Shown here piece by piece: positions 18,171 through 26,643 of a stretch of 64,000 nt of DNA. The position numbers were made by a program, and so were the translations under genes. The stretch is from Thalassolituus oleivorans MIL-1. GTDB taxonomy: Bacteria > Pseudomonadota > Gammaproteobacteria > Pseudomonadales > Oceanobacteraceae. The DNA lies in assembly GCF_000355675.1 (NCBI RefSeq), contig NC_020888.1, positions 2,773,501-2,837,500 on the forward strand. Reading direction: 5' to 3'. Each line of letters opens with the position of its first letter. The first letter of the stretch is position 1. The notes beneath the pieces were generated by a model. That model was not told the DNA's origin and made no database searches. It worked only from the letters and a program-made list of their open reading frames with translations.

Positions 18171-20519
18171 TTAGAAATGAAATTTCAAATAATCAGCTGC
18201 CACATCTCGACTTAGGGTGCGCACCCCCTGCTCACCGTCGAAGCGAATTTTCACATATTGATCGTCTTGAGATATTAAAACGCCCGTACCTAACGAATCG
18301 TGAGTGACTCGCGTCACCCCTTGCTTACCAGGAAATTTCTGATCGACAACGCCACCATTAGCCGGCGGACGAACGGAGGAACGCTGGGTATTAGGCTTAG
18401 GCGCAGCCATCGTGAATTTAAGCTCACTTGTCGCCATACCGCTGCTTGATAAATGCTCTAGGTATTGTGGCACCCAATCCGCAAGCGCACCGAATTGCGG
18501 GTTCAGTTCGATTTCACCACCGCCCTGCTCTAGTGTTTTCATCAAGGTTAAGCAGCGTTCCACGGCCATTTCTCGATCAAAACGACTAGGCCAATCACGC
18601 GAGGTGGTATCACGTGCGGGTTTTGCGGATGGCGCTGGCGCCAGCAAATGCAGCTGTTCTCGCGCTCTAGTCATAGCCACATACAACAATCGCCGCTCGC
18701 TTTCTTCACTAGCGGCCGTTGTGAACTCGCCTTCCGGCGCATAGGGGTAATAGTGGGCATTTAATCCTGGAATAATTACCACGGGCCATTCACGCCCCTT
18801 ACTCTTATGGATTGATGTAAGTAGCACTCCAGTAGCTTGGCGCTGTTCTCGACGCTGCTGGCGTAATTCACGTAAATACGCCAAGGTGTCCTCACTGCTT
18901 TTATCCAGTTCACGAATAAAACGTAAAAATGCGCGAATGGTCTGTAATCGATCTTCAATTTGCTGTGCCGAAAATGCGCTATCTTCGATACCTTGTTCAA
19001 ACTCAGTTAAATCGACGTAATCTTTTAATAAGCGATAAGCCGATAATTTGCCGACTTCGGCATTGGCTAATACCTGCGCACGCGCCTCTAATTGCTGTTT
19101 TTGCCATTGGCTGAGTGAATCGGGAATAGCGCGAAACATGGCCTCGCCCAAGTTGTTATCTACTTGCGCTAAATGTCGTGCTAAATCTTCCAATACCTGA
19201 CGTTTTATTTTCGGATACGGCGTGGTGAGAACATGCAACCAGGCTTCTTCACGCGCGGCATAATCACGGCGATTAAATTCGCCTGACGCAATTTCTAACA
19301 ATAACCAAAAAATACGTAATTCCCAGCGTTCTAATACCGACTGAGCATTATCTAACTGATAAGGAATACCGGCCGCCAGTAAAGCTAGTTCTACTGGCGC
19401 ACATAAGGCCCATAAGCGATTGATAACGGCAATATCTTCTAGTGGTCGCTGCTTGGCTTCCTCTTGAATAAGAGTTAGCGTCAGCGCCGGCTCGTAGCGC
19501 GCATGATGCAATTGCACGCGCGTATTTGGCGTTGAAACATGAGACAAACACAATACCGGCTCACGTTCATTGTTGTGATGAATCAAATGGTTCGCCATTA
19601 AACTTAAGCGATGACCATAACGAAAGGTATGCGGTAACTGATAGCAAGTTACATCGCCCATTTCGCGATCAAACTGCTCAACAATAAACTCTGGGCGAGA
19701 GCCACGGAATTCATAAATGGTTTGATCAGGGTCACCGATCACCATGACCGAGCCACGACCACCGTGTAATACGCGCAATAGGTTTTGCTGAATATCGTTA
19801 ATGTCTTGATACTCATCCACTAAGATCCACTGCATATGACCGGCAAAAATATCGGCGATTTCGGGATGAGCGCGGAAACACATCACCGGGTCGTAAATCA
19901 TGTCGGCAAAACTAATACGGCGGTTCTGTTTACGCCAGTCTTCAAATTGATAAAACAGCTCGATGAAAATACGACACTGCGGCGGTAAATCTAAGCTATC
20001 GAAGACATCAGCTGGCGGCAAGAAACCCGATTTTACTAAATCAATGAAACTGAGCGCTGGTTCTACCCATTTTTTACGCTGCGACAGAATATCTTGTTTG
20101 GTTTCGTCATCGGCCAGTTGCTGCAACAACCGCCAAACCATAGGTTCCATTTCACCATCGGATAGCGGCTTACCCTGAAATGCTGGTAAGGCACCGCGCT
20201 CTATCAATTTTTGATACAAGCGCAACCCGAGGGAATGAAAGGTACGGATATCGGGAATCGGCTGATTGGGCATGACGTGCTTAAGCTTGGCTTGAAACTC
20301 AACCTGCGCCGCCTTGTTATACATCAGCACTAAGATACGCCGCAGCGGCACACCCTGTGCGACTCTAGCTTGAATAAAGTGAGCTAACGTCGTCGTCTTG
20401 CCCGCTCCAGCGACAGCCACAACCCGAGCATGGCCTTGAACATGGGCCACAACAGCCTGCTGCTGCGGCGTTAAACCGCTGGCATTAGAGACGTTTTGAG
20501 GTGGTAGGTGCTGAGACAC
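18171..20519 (-). CDS. UvrD/Rep-family superfamily 1A DNA helicase
   Basis: The 782-residue protein shows the ordered SF1A motifs: Q-motif LTPQQQAVVAH, Walker A AVAGAGKTTT (Lys 41), motif II VDEYQDIN, GDPDQTIYEFRGS, motif IV TFRYGHRL, motif V SIHKSKGREW and motif VI LLYVAMTRARE. A C-terminal Tudor-like segment (VTHDSLGTGVLISQDDQYVKIRF) resembles the RNA-polymerase-binding tail of UvrD/PcrA. The start is GTG at 20519. It is shorter and more divergent than housekeeping UvrD, so I do not assign a symbol. It lies between alkB-like and slyD on the same strand, without overlap. Confidence 0.88.
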   Translation of the reverse strand: MSQHLPPQNVSNASGLTPQQQAVVAHVQGHARVVAVAGAGKTTTLAHFIQARVAQGVPLRRILVLMYNKAAQVEFQAKLKHVMPNQPIPDIRTFHSLGLRLYQKLIERGALPAFQGKPLSDGEMEPMVWRLLQQLADDETKQDILSQRKKWVEPALSFIDLVKSGFLPPADVFDSLDLPPQCRIFIELFYQFEDWRKQNRRISFADMIYDPVMCFRAHPEIADIFAGHMQWILVDEYQDINDIQQNLLRVLHGGRGSVMVIGDPDQTIYEFRGSRPEFIVEQFDREMGDVTCYQLPHTFRYGHRLSLMANHLIHHNNEREPVLCLSHVSTPNTRVQLHHARYEPALTLTLIQEEAKQRPLEDIAVINRLWALCAPVELALLAAGIPYQLDNAQSVLERWELRIFWLLLEIASGEFNRRDYAAREEAWLHVLTTPYPKIKRQVLEDLARHLAQVDNNLGEAMFRAIPDSLSQWQKQQLEARAQVLANAEVGKLSAYRLLKDYVDLTEFEQGIEDSAFSAQQIEDRLQTIRAFLRFIRELDKSSEDTLAYLRELRQQRREQRQATGVLLTSIHKSKGREWPVVIIPGLNAHYYPYAPEGEFTTAASEESERRLLYVAMTRAREQLHLLAPAPSAKPARDTTSRDWPSRFDREMAVERCLTLMKTLEQGGGEIELNPQFGALADWVPQYLEHLSSSGMATSELKFTMAAPKPNTQRSSVRPPANGGVVDQKFPGKQGVTRVTHDSLGTGVLISQDDQYVKIRFDGEQGVRTLSRDVAADYLKFHF

Positions 20520-20590
20520 GCGTGGGTTTCCGACAGTAAAACCCGAATGGTAGGAGGTTTAGCGGCTAAGGGCTAGTGCTGTTAGAACAG

Positions 20591-20622
20591 AGACAAAAAG
20601 GCTCCGCCAGTTGACGGAGCCT
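20591..20622 (-). terminator. Terminator of the hydroxylase operon
   Basis: On the minus strand AGGCTCCG and CGGAGCCT pair around an 8-base loop and are followed by TTTTTGTC. It lies 20 bases past the hydroxylase stop. Confidence 0.85.
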
Positions 20623-20642
20623 CGATACGATCAAACTACAGC

Positions 20643-21803
20643 TTAGGCGGCCTTCATCAGGCTTCGAATACCACTCTTAGCATTTGCTTCTTGCGCTAAG
20701 ATTCTTTCCTCTTCGCTTGCGTAATGCTTATCCCAATGTTGAACTTTTGGCGTCATTAAGGCGTGCCATAGAGGCGGAATCAAAGCGACAACAATAGTGG
20801 TCAAATAACCATTAATCATCATTGGCGCTTCTGGATACGGACGCAATTCGTGGTATGGCACTTCACCTTGAGCATGGTGATGAGAGTGACGCGTCAAGTT
20901 AAACATTGTCCATGAGCTAAAGCGCTTATTGGTATTCCACGAATGGCGCGGCTGAACCGGTGTGGTCTCTGGGTTACGTACCATACCGTAGTGTTCCATG
21001 TAGTTAACAATCTCTAGCAGTGATTTACCAAACAAAGCAGCGGCGACAAATAACAACATCACCTCAACACCACCGGCAAGATAGGCTAGCGCAACAAGAA
21101 AAGCGCTCATTAAATAACCGCGTAATACTGAATTGCGAAGTGAAAATGCTGAATGCCCTGTTTTATTTAGGCGCTCTTTTTCCAAATGCAATGCACTGAT
21201 ATTGCCGCTAATAGTAGATCTTAATATATGATAATAAACATTACGGCCACGAGGAGCAGTGGCTGGATCTTTGGTAGTACTCACATAACGATGGTGGCCA
21301 TATACGTGCTCAATAGCAAACGCAACGTCAAAACTGAATGCTAATAACCAACGACCAATAAACAAAGAGGTTGGATCCCACGTACGGTGAGTTAATTCAT
21401 GACCCGTAATGGTGCCGATCAAACCGATCATTAAACCCGTCAGGATAATCGCAGCAAAAGCAACGCCGGCTCCACCTTCAGCGCGACTGGCAAGAACATC
21501 AATACCGGTCACCGACTGAATCAACGCACCAGCCCCGAACAGATCAGCACTGCTCACCTGCCATAAAAATGCAAATGTAATGAGAGCCAGTAGCGGTAGC
21601 GCAAACCACAACTGCGTTGTCAAAATAACTGGATGTTTAAATTTTGGTACCGTTGTGTCATCGCCCAATACAGCATCAAGAACGATGTAAGTAGAGAACA
21701 CAGCAATAAGACCATAGATAACCCAACCGTCTCCTAAAAATAAGAAGCTGGCCGCAGTTAATCCAATGATATGAAAGAGAAAGTATTTCAAATAGTGAAA
21801 CAT
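20643..21803 (-). CDS. XylM/AlkB-family membrane non-heme di-iron hydroxylase
   Basis: The 386-residue integral membrane protein has about six helices and the histidine boxes of the family: GHELTHR (His 135, His 139), EHVYGHH (residues 165-171), NYMEHYG (His 271) and RHSHHH (His 306-310). It would hydroxylate an alkyl chain or methyl group on a hydrocarbon using O2 and two electrons. The C-terminus (HWDKHYASEEERILAQEANAKSG) resembles xylene monooxygenase XylM as well as AlkB. The partner gene encodes a XylA-like ferredoxin reductase rather than rubredoxin, which favours a XylM-like enzyme. AGGA precedes the ATG. It is the second gene of a two-gene operon and ends at a good terminator. The substrate is not determinable here. 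Confidence 0.88.
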   Translation of the reverse strand: MFHYLKYFLFHIIGLTAASFLFLGDGWVIYGLIAVFSTYIVLDAVLGDDTTVPKFKHPVILTTQLWFALPLLALITFAFLWQVSSADLFGAGALIQSVTGIDVLASRAEGGAGVAFAAIILTGLMIGLIGTITGHELTHRTWDPTSLFIGRWLLAFSFDVAFAIEHVYGHHRYVSTTKDPATAPRGRNVYYHILRSTISGNISALHLEKERLNKTGHSAFSLRNSVLRGYLMSAFLVALAYLAGGVEVMLLFVAAALFGKSLLEIVNYMEHYGMVRNPETTPVQPRHSWNTNKRFSSWTMFNLTRHSHHHAQGEVPYHELRPYPEAPMMINGYLTTIVVALIPPLWHALMTPKVQHWDKHYASEEERILAQEANAKSGIRSLMKAA

Positions 21804-21829
21804 ATTTTTTTCCTGTTATTTATAAATTT

Positions 21830-22879
21830 TTACTTACTAGTTCCGTAAGAGCGGTCTAAGAACTTGTCGCTAAAAACATCGTTTATCGATATTCCAGCGT
21901 CGTTTAAAACTGCTTCAGCCGCATCCAACATAGGCGGAGGACCACAGAGGTATGCTTGTTTATTAGGGCCGGCAAAACGCTTCAGTGACTCGGTAATAAA
22001 ACCGCGCTCACCCTGCCAGTCTGATTCTTCAGGCTCTGCCGATAGAACTGGAATAAATTCAAACTTACCCGCCCAGTTATCTTGGATACGAATAATTTGA
22101 TCTAAGCAGTACAAATCGTTTTGAGTACGCGCACCAAATAAGAAAGTGACATCACGCGGATTTTTAAACTGCAAGGCATCTTCAAGAATGGCCAATATAG
22201 GAGCCAAACCACTGCCACCAGCGATCAAAATTAATGGCTTATCACTATTGCGCAGATAAAAATCGCCATAAGGCCCTTCAACTACAATAGATTGACCTGT
22301 CTCGGCGCTTTCATTCATCCAAGTCGACATTTCACCACCCGCAACTTCGCGAATAAAAAATGTCAGGTATCGTCCCCCCTGATTACCCGTTGGTGTTGCG
22401 AACGAATAACTACGCGGCGCATCAATTAATCCAGGTACTGATAACAAAGCGTATTGCCCAGCTAGATAGGTCATCGAGTTATCTAACTCAACATCAATTT
22501 TTACGATGTCGTGAGTTAATTTATCTTTGCCAATAATTCGTCCAGCGGTAGCCACTGGAGCCGCACCTACGCCGTCAACCAAACTATCAATTCGAATGGT
22601 CACATCCCCTTTGGGAATCGACTGGCAACCCAAAATATACGACTGATCCAAATCTTCTTTGCTAAGAATATAAGCGGCAGATGTTAGTTCTTTGACCTTT
22701 CCAATTTTTAGCTGGCATTTGCATGTTGCGCATCCACCCACACGACAACTGTGAGGAAAGCGCACGCCCTGCCGCAGCGCCGCGGCCAAAATGGTTTCCT
22801 TTGGCTTCACCTCAAACTCACCATCAATGCCTTCGATGGTTAATTTGCTTGGTTGAGCCGATTTAAATAGACCAAACAT
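21830..22879 (-). CDS. Ferredoxin-NAD(P)H reductase fusion, electron donor to the hydroxylase
   Basis: This 349-residue protein supplies electrons to the downstream hydroxylase. Residues about 10-100 are a plant-type [2Fe-2S] ferredoxin with Cys 45, 50, 53 and 85 (CRVGGCATC...GCQS). Next come an FAD domain (RSYSFATPTG, GGEMSTWMN) and an NAD(P) domain (LIAGGSGLAPI, YLCGPPPMLDAA). Length and domain order equal XylA of xylene monooxygenase. The frame begins at a GTG at 22891, but GGGG spaced 7 bases before the ATG at 22879 makes that the better start. The next gene is 26 bases on. A 17-bp palindrome lies just upstream of the ribosome site. Confidence 0.92.
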   Translation of the reverse strand: MFGLFKSAQPSKLTIEGIDGEFEVKPKETILAAALRQGVRFPHSCRVGGCATCKCQLKIGKVKELTSAAYILSKEDLDQSYILGCQSIPKGDVTIRIDSLVDGVGAAPVATAGRIIGKDKLTHDIVKIDVELDNSMTYLAGQYALLSVPGLIDAPRSYSFATPTGNQGGRYLTFFIREVAGGEMSTWMNESAETGQSIVVEGPYGDFYLRNSDKPLILIAGGSGLAPILAILEDALQFKNPRDVTFLFGARTQNDLYCLDQIIRIQDNWAGKFEFIPVLSAEPEESDWQGERGFITESLKRFAGPNKQAYLCGPPPMLDAAEAVLNDAGISINDVFSDKFLDRSYGTSK

Positions 22880-22893
22880 GGATATCCCCACAC

Positions 22894-22910
22894 ATAGGAA
22901 TAGTTCCTAT
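22894..22910. promoter_or_regulatory. Palindrome upstream of the reductase gene
   Basis: ATAGGAA-TAG-TTCCTAT is a perfect inverted repeat with 7-base arms, 14 bases upstream of the ATG at 22879 and next to its ribosome site. It fits an operator or an RNA hairpin near the translation start. No regulator gene is adjacent. Confidence 0.45.
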
Positions 22911-23133
22911 CCTGTATTATTGTAGGACAATCTTACCATGAGAATTGTATTGGGTAAGGTTATTTCTCGCCACAGACGACGGCTTCAATAGAATTTTATG
23001 GCCGTATTAGTGACCAAAATGTCTTACTAGGAGATAAGAAATAGAGAATCTGCACAGTGATAGACCTCATTGCAGCACTCTGTCAGCCCGTGCCAGCCAC
23101 TGATCTAACGCGAGAATTTTTATGCTAAGAACA

Positions 23134-23147
23134 CTGATCTAAATCAA
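23134..23147. promoter_or_regulatory. FNR/Anr-like box
   Basis: CTGATCTAAATCAA matches the TTGAT-N4-ATCAA consensus in all but the first base. It lies 84 bases before the GFA gene. The first 9 bases repeat the element at 23100-23108. Confidence 0.45.
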
Positions 23148-23231
23148 GTTATTGAGCTAGGATACTAAGGCTGTAAAAGGCCTTAACGCTCAATGAGGTC
23201 AAATCTAGTTGGCTAACAACAGGAGAATACG

Positions 23232-23648
23232 ATGACGACATCTTTTACCGGAGGTTGTTTATGCGGATTAGTTCGCTATCAAATCAATGGCAACCCTATA
23301 CGCTTTTACCACTGCCATTGCAGTCGCTGTCGCAAAGCTAGCGGAACCGGCAATGCATCAAACTTAATGGTCGAGCTAGAAAGTTATCAGTGGACGAAGG
23401 GCGAACATCTCATTAAGCATTTTAAGGTGCCGGAAGCGGAGCGCTTTACCAATTATTTTTGCAGCGAATGCGGAAGCCCGCTACCAAAGATTCGCCCGAA
23501 CATGGGGATTGCCGTTATACCAGCGGGCACTTTAGATAGCGCCCCAGCAATGAAACCACAAGCACATATTTTTTGGACTTCACGCATAGAATGGTCGTGT
23601 GAATCAGGAGACTTGCCGGTATTTGAGGAATATCAAAGCGATAGTTAA
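23232..23648 (+). CDS. GFA/CENP-V-type zinc protein
   Basis: The 138-residue protein carries the GFA-domain cysteine pattern: GGCLCGLVRY, CHCSRCRKASG and YFCSECGSPL, which bind two zinc ions. The family is named after a proposed glutathione-dependent formaldehyde-activating enzyme, but most members have no proven reaction. A good AGGAG precedes the ATG. It is divergent from the hydroxylase operon; if that system oxidises methyl groups, a glutathione/formaldehyde role would be consistent but is only inference. An FNR/Anr-like box is in its upstream region. Confidence 0.87.
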   Translation: MTTSFTGGCLCGLVRYQINGNPIRFYHCHCSRCRKASGTGNASNLMVELESYQWTKGEHLIKHFKVPEAERFTNYFCSECGSPLPKIRPNMGIAVIPAGTLDSAPAMKPQAHIFWTSRIEWSCESGDLPVFEEYQSDS

Positions 23649-23693
23649 ACGCGACGTTACAACAAAAATAGTCGAGCAACTGAATGCGAGAGT

Positions 23694-24176
23694 TTACTTA
23701 CGCCCTAACAATAATGACTCACTAATCGACACAAACTCATCCGCAGCATTAATGAGTGACTGAGCCGTTAATGCTGCCGCGCCATATACTACCGTTTTAG
23801 CCCCATCTCGTTTTACGCGCTCCAATGCTAAATCGAAGTCGCCGTCGCCAGATAACAATACAACAAGATCAGATTTAGGCGCGGCATCAAGTAAATCAAT
23901 AGTAATACCCACATCCCAGTCACCTTTGGCCGAACCATCGCGGCGCTGAATAAAAGGTTTTAGCCGTACTTCAAAACCAATTTGATGCAGGATACGCTGA
24001 AAATTCATTTGCGCGGCATCGCCACGATCAATCGCATAAGCGACGGCACGCACGACCTCTCGGCCTTGAGTAATTTCATCCCAAAATGCCTGATAGTTGA
24101 AATGACGACCGAAGGTCTGACGCGTGGTGTAGTAAATGTTTTGCACATCGACGAAAATCGAAATACGTTCTGCCAT
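23694..24176 (-). CDS. LabA/DUF88-like NYN-domain putative nuclease
   Basis: The 160-residue protein starts at the ATG at 24176 (GGA upstream); the longer frame uses a poor TTG. It shows the PIN-like NYN signature: FVDVQNIYYTTRQ near residue 10, KGDWDVGITIDLL near 90 and VLLSGDGDFDLAL near 105. These supply the conserved Asp cluster expected to hold metal. NYN proteins are predicted RNases or small-RNA-binding proteins, and LabA itself affects circadian output in cyanobacteria. The target here is unknown. It is a single gene, converging with the GFA gene. Confidence 0.82.
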   Translation of the reverse strand: MAERISIFVDVQNIYYTTRQTFGRHFNYQAFWDEITQGREVVRAVAYAIDRGDAAQMNFQRILHQIGFEVRLKPFIQRRDGSAKGDWDVGITIDLLDAAPKSDLVVLLSGDGDFDLALERVKRDGAKTVVYGAAALTAQSLINAADEFVSISESLLLGRK

Positions 24177-24246
24177 GGAATGTCCATTCAAACTATCTGA
24201 AATTAACGACTAGCATAACACCACTTTCCCGACCGGACTAAAATTC

Positions 24247-24274
24247 CAAAAAAAGGCCGCTAAATAGCGGCCTT
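24247..24274 (-). terminator. Terminator of the ethanolamine operon
   Basis: AAGGCCGCTA and TAGCGGCCTT form a perfect 10-bp stem with a 2-base AA spacer (24253-24274). On the minus strand it is followed by a run of seven T. It lies 26 bases after the permease stop. Confidence 0.85.
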
Positions 24275-24299
24275 AAAGCAGATGCCAATAGAACTATAA

Positions 24300-25703
24300 T
24301 CAACCAGCTACGGCTAAATCCGACTCAGCTTCAGCCAACATAGCAAACTCTTCGTCCGCTGATTTAGCAACTAAGTGCTTACTGCTGTAACCGAAATAAT
24401 AAGCGGCACCAATGACGAACAATACGATGGTGAAGAAGAATGCGCGCGGATCAAAAGCATAGACACCCGTTAATGCAATCAAAGACAAGACCAAAGCAAT
24501 ACCAGAAGTGGCAATACCACCTGGAGTTTTATAAGGGCGCACTAACTCAGGTTGTTTTATACGCAATAAAATATGGCTAAGCGCCATTAACGCATATGAC
24601 ACAGTTGCACCGACAACCGCCATCGCCAACATAAGATCACCTTCGCCGCTCAACGAGGCTAAGAAGCCAAAAATACCCGGGACGATTAAAGCGCGCGCTG
24701 GCACCTTACGTTCAGTGGTTACCGATAATGCTTTTGGTAAATATCCAGCACGAGAAAGCGCAAAAACCAAACGGCTGTAGCCATAGATAATTGAGAAGAA
24801 AGAGGCAACCAAACCTGCCAGACCAAGCACGTTTACCAGAGTCGCTAAACTTGCATTACCTGTTGCATTCAATGCATCCACTAGAGGCACCGCACTGGCA
24901 CCCATTGCCGTAGCACCTGCGGCACCCGGAACTAACACAACTACCAGTAGCGCAGTAAATAACAAGAAGATCATGGCTCCGATAATACCTTTAGGCACGT
25001 CTTTACCCGGATCTTTGGCTTCTTCAGCAGCCAAAGGTACACCTTCTACTGCTAAGAATAACCACATAGCAAAAGGTAAAGCTGCCCAAACACCATACCA
25101 ACCGAGCGGTAACATCTCGCTCGCGCCAGCCGCATCCGTAGCAGCAATATCAAATAGCAACGCAGAATCAAAACTTGGAATAAGCGCAACGCCCGTCGCG
25201 ATGATCGCAAATACCGCCAAACCGCTGATCACCATCATAACTTTTAGCGCTTCACCTACACCCGCCAAATGAATACCGACGAATACTAAATAAAATGCGG
25301 CATATACCCAGGGGCCATTCACCCCAATTAAAGACTCCACCGCCGACCCGATAAATATGACGATAGCGGCAGGCGCTAAGGCATATTCGATTAAAACAGC
25401 TAACCCAGTCATGTATCCACCGGCAGGTCCCATTGCTTGACGAGCGAAGCTGTAGCCGCCGCCAGCGGCGGGAATCGCTGCCGACATTTCAGCCAGCGAC
25501 AGCACTAAGGTTAAATACATAATCGCCATTAATACCGCAGCGATAGCAAAACCACCCCAACCGGCTTCGGCAATACCAAAGTTCCAACCGGCGAAATCAC
25601 CGGAAATAACATATGAAACACCTAAGCCTGCTAGAAGAATCCAGCCTGCTGTGCCGCGCTTTAATTGCCGTTTGGCAAGATACTCTTGATTTTCATTCGA
25701 CAT
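24300..25703 (-). CDS. eat: Ethanolamine permease, APC family
   Basis: With the ATG at 25703 (GAGGG upstream) the protein has 467 residues and about 12 membrane helices; the longer frame adds an unconserved leader. The N-terminal region (LKRGTAGWILLAGLGVSYVISGDFAGWNFG) and AEMSAAIPAAGGGYSFARQAMGP resemble the proteobacterial ethanolamine permease group of the amino acid-polyamine-organocation superfamily. Position directly after eutBC supports ethanolamine uptake into the cytoplasm. The three genes form one operon, eutB-eutC-eat, closed by a strong terminator. Confidence 0.88.
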   Translation of the reverse strand: MSNENQEYLAKRQLKRGTAGWILLAGLGVSYVISGDFAGWNFGIAEAGWGGFAIAAVLMAIMYLTLVLSLAEMSAAIPAAGGGYSFARQAMGPAGGYMTGLAVLIEYALAPAAIVIFIGSAVESLIGVNGPWVYAAFYLVFVGIHLAGVGEALKVMMVISGLAVFAIIATGVALIPSFDSALLFDIAATDAAGASEMLPLGWYGVWAALPFAMWLFLAVEGVPLAAEEAKDPGKDVPKGIIGAMIFLLFTALLVVVLVPGAAGATAMGASAVPLVDALNATGNASLATLVNVLGLAGLVASFFSIIYGYSRLVFALSRAGYLPKALSVTTERKVPARALIVPGIFGFLASLSGEGDLMLAMAVVGATVSYALMALSHILLRIKQPELVRPYKTPGGIATSGIALVLSLIALTGVYAFDPRAFFFTIVLFVIGAAYYFGYSSKHLVAKSADEEFAMLAEAESDLAVAG

Positions 25704-25767
25704 GATTAACCCTCTTTTCTGTGCAATTTTTAAATCAGTTTTTAAATGGGTAAAAAGCCATCCCGCT

Positions 25768-26643
25768 CTATTCAGAAAGCAGGAAGTTCTTCTGTTCAAC
25801 GTGATGCTCAATAACATCATCTTGAGTACGATCTTTTAGATTCACGCCCGAAAGCTTCAAACGTCGAGCTTCGCGCAATAAATATAAAGCACGACGCGCC
25901 GCTTCTGGATATTGCAGTCCGGCAGGACGAATATTGGAAATACAGTTACGACTGGCGTCGTTAAGACCCGATTTAGGATTCCATGTTAGGTATAAACCTA
26001 AACTGTCGGGCGAACTTAACCCCGGACGCTCACCAATCAATACCAACACCGCGCGGGCATTGAGTAGCTCACCAATATCATCCCCAATCGCTACTCGGCC
26101 CTGCTCTACAATGGTGATCGGTGAGAGTGACCATGGCTGATCTTCGGCTATTAGTAGTTCAGATAGCTGCTCAATAAACGGCACCGCATTTTTTTGCACC
26201 GCTAACGACGACAGTCCATCGACAACAACAATAGCAAGATCGTATTCAGGCTCAGCATGAGGCGCAGTGGGGCTGTTATCTAAGTTATTAGCCATAAATT
26301 GAATTAGTTTTTGCCGCGACTCGTCACTCAGTGCACGGCCTTGGTCGGGGCGTTGTAAATACGTGATTCTGTCTACGGCTTGGCTATGCAAACCAAGTGT
26401 TTTTTGATTAGGAATTAGCCCTACTAAGCTTTTGATATCACGGCAAATAGCTTCGGCATCCAGCGGAAAATGCACTGCATCACGCGCCTGAGCATGAGAT
26501 AACTGAAAAGCTAACATCTCTTTGGTGGGCAAACTAACACCGGCACGGCCTAAGCCGATTCGCGCATCGGTAAATTCGCGCAAGCGCCGCCATGGGTTAT
26601 TGACGACTTTGCCATTTTCTTCATGTTCGTTAATGTCGCTCAC
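25768..26643 (-). CDS. eutC: Ethanolamine ammonia-lyase small subunit
   Basis: The 291-residue subunit pairs with EutB in the adenosylcobalamin-dependent enzyme that splits ethanolamine into acetaldehyde and ammonia. Family landmarks include NPWRRLREFTDARIGLGRAG, the B12-contacting DGLSSLAVQKNA and VLIGERPGLSSPDSLGLYLTW, followed by NCISNIRPAGLQYPEAA. The start is GTG, overlapping the eutB TGA as GTGA with GGAGGTG upstream, so translation is coupled. Length equals the usual 290-295. Confidence 0.97.
   Translation of the reverse strand: MSDINEHEENGKVVNNPWRRLREFTDARIGLGRAGVSLPTKEMLAFQLSHAQARDAVHFPLDAEAICRDIKSLVGLIPNQKTLGLHSQAVDRITYLQRPDQGRALSDESRQKLIQFMANNLDNSPTAPHAEPEYDLAIVVVDGLSSLAVQKNAVPFIEQLSELLIAEDQPWSLSPITIVEQGRVAIGDDIGELLNARAVLVLIGERPGLSSPDSLGLYLTWNPKSGLNDASRNCISNIRPAGLQYPEAARRALYLLREARRLKLSGVNLKDRTQDDVIEHHVEQKNFLLSE

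Larger units (their letters stand above)
22880..23231. other. Divergent control region hydroxylase/GFA
   Basis: This 352-base gap carries no gene but is rich in symmetric elements: a palindrome at 22894-22910, a 10-base perfect inverted repeat (23063-23072 with 23191-23200), an 11-base direct repeat and an FNR/Anr-like box. These are listed separately. Confidence 0.6.
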
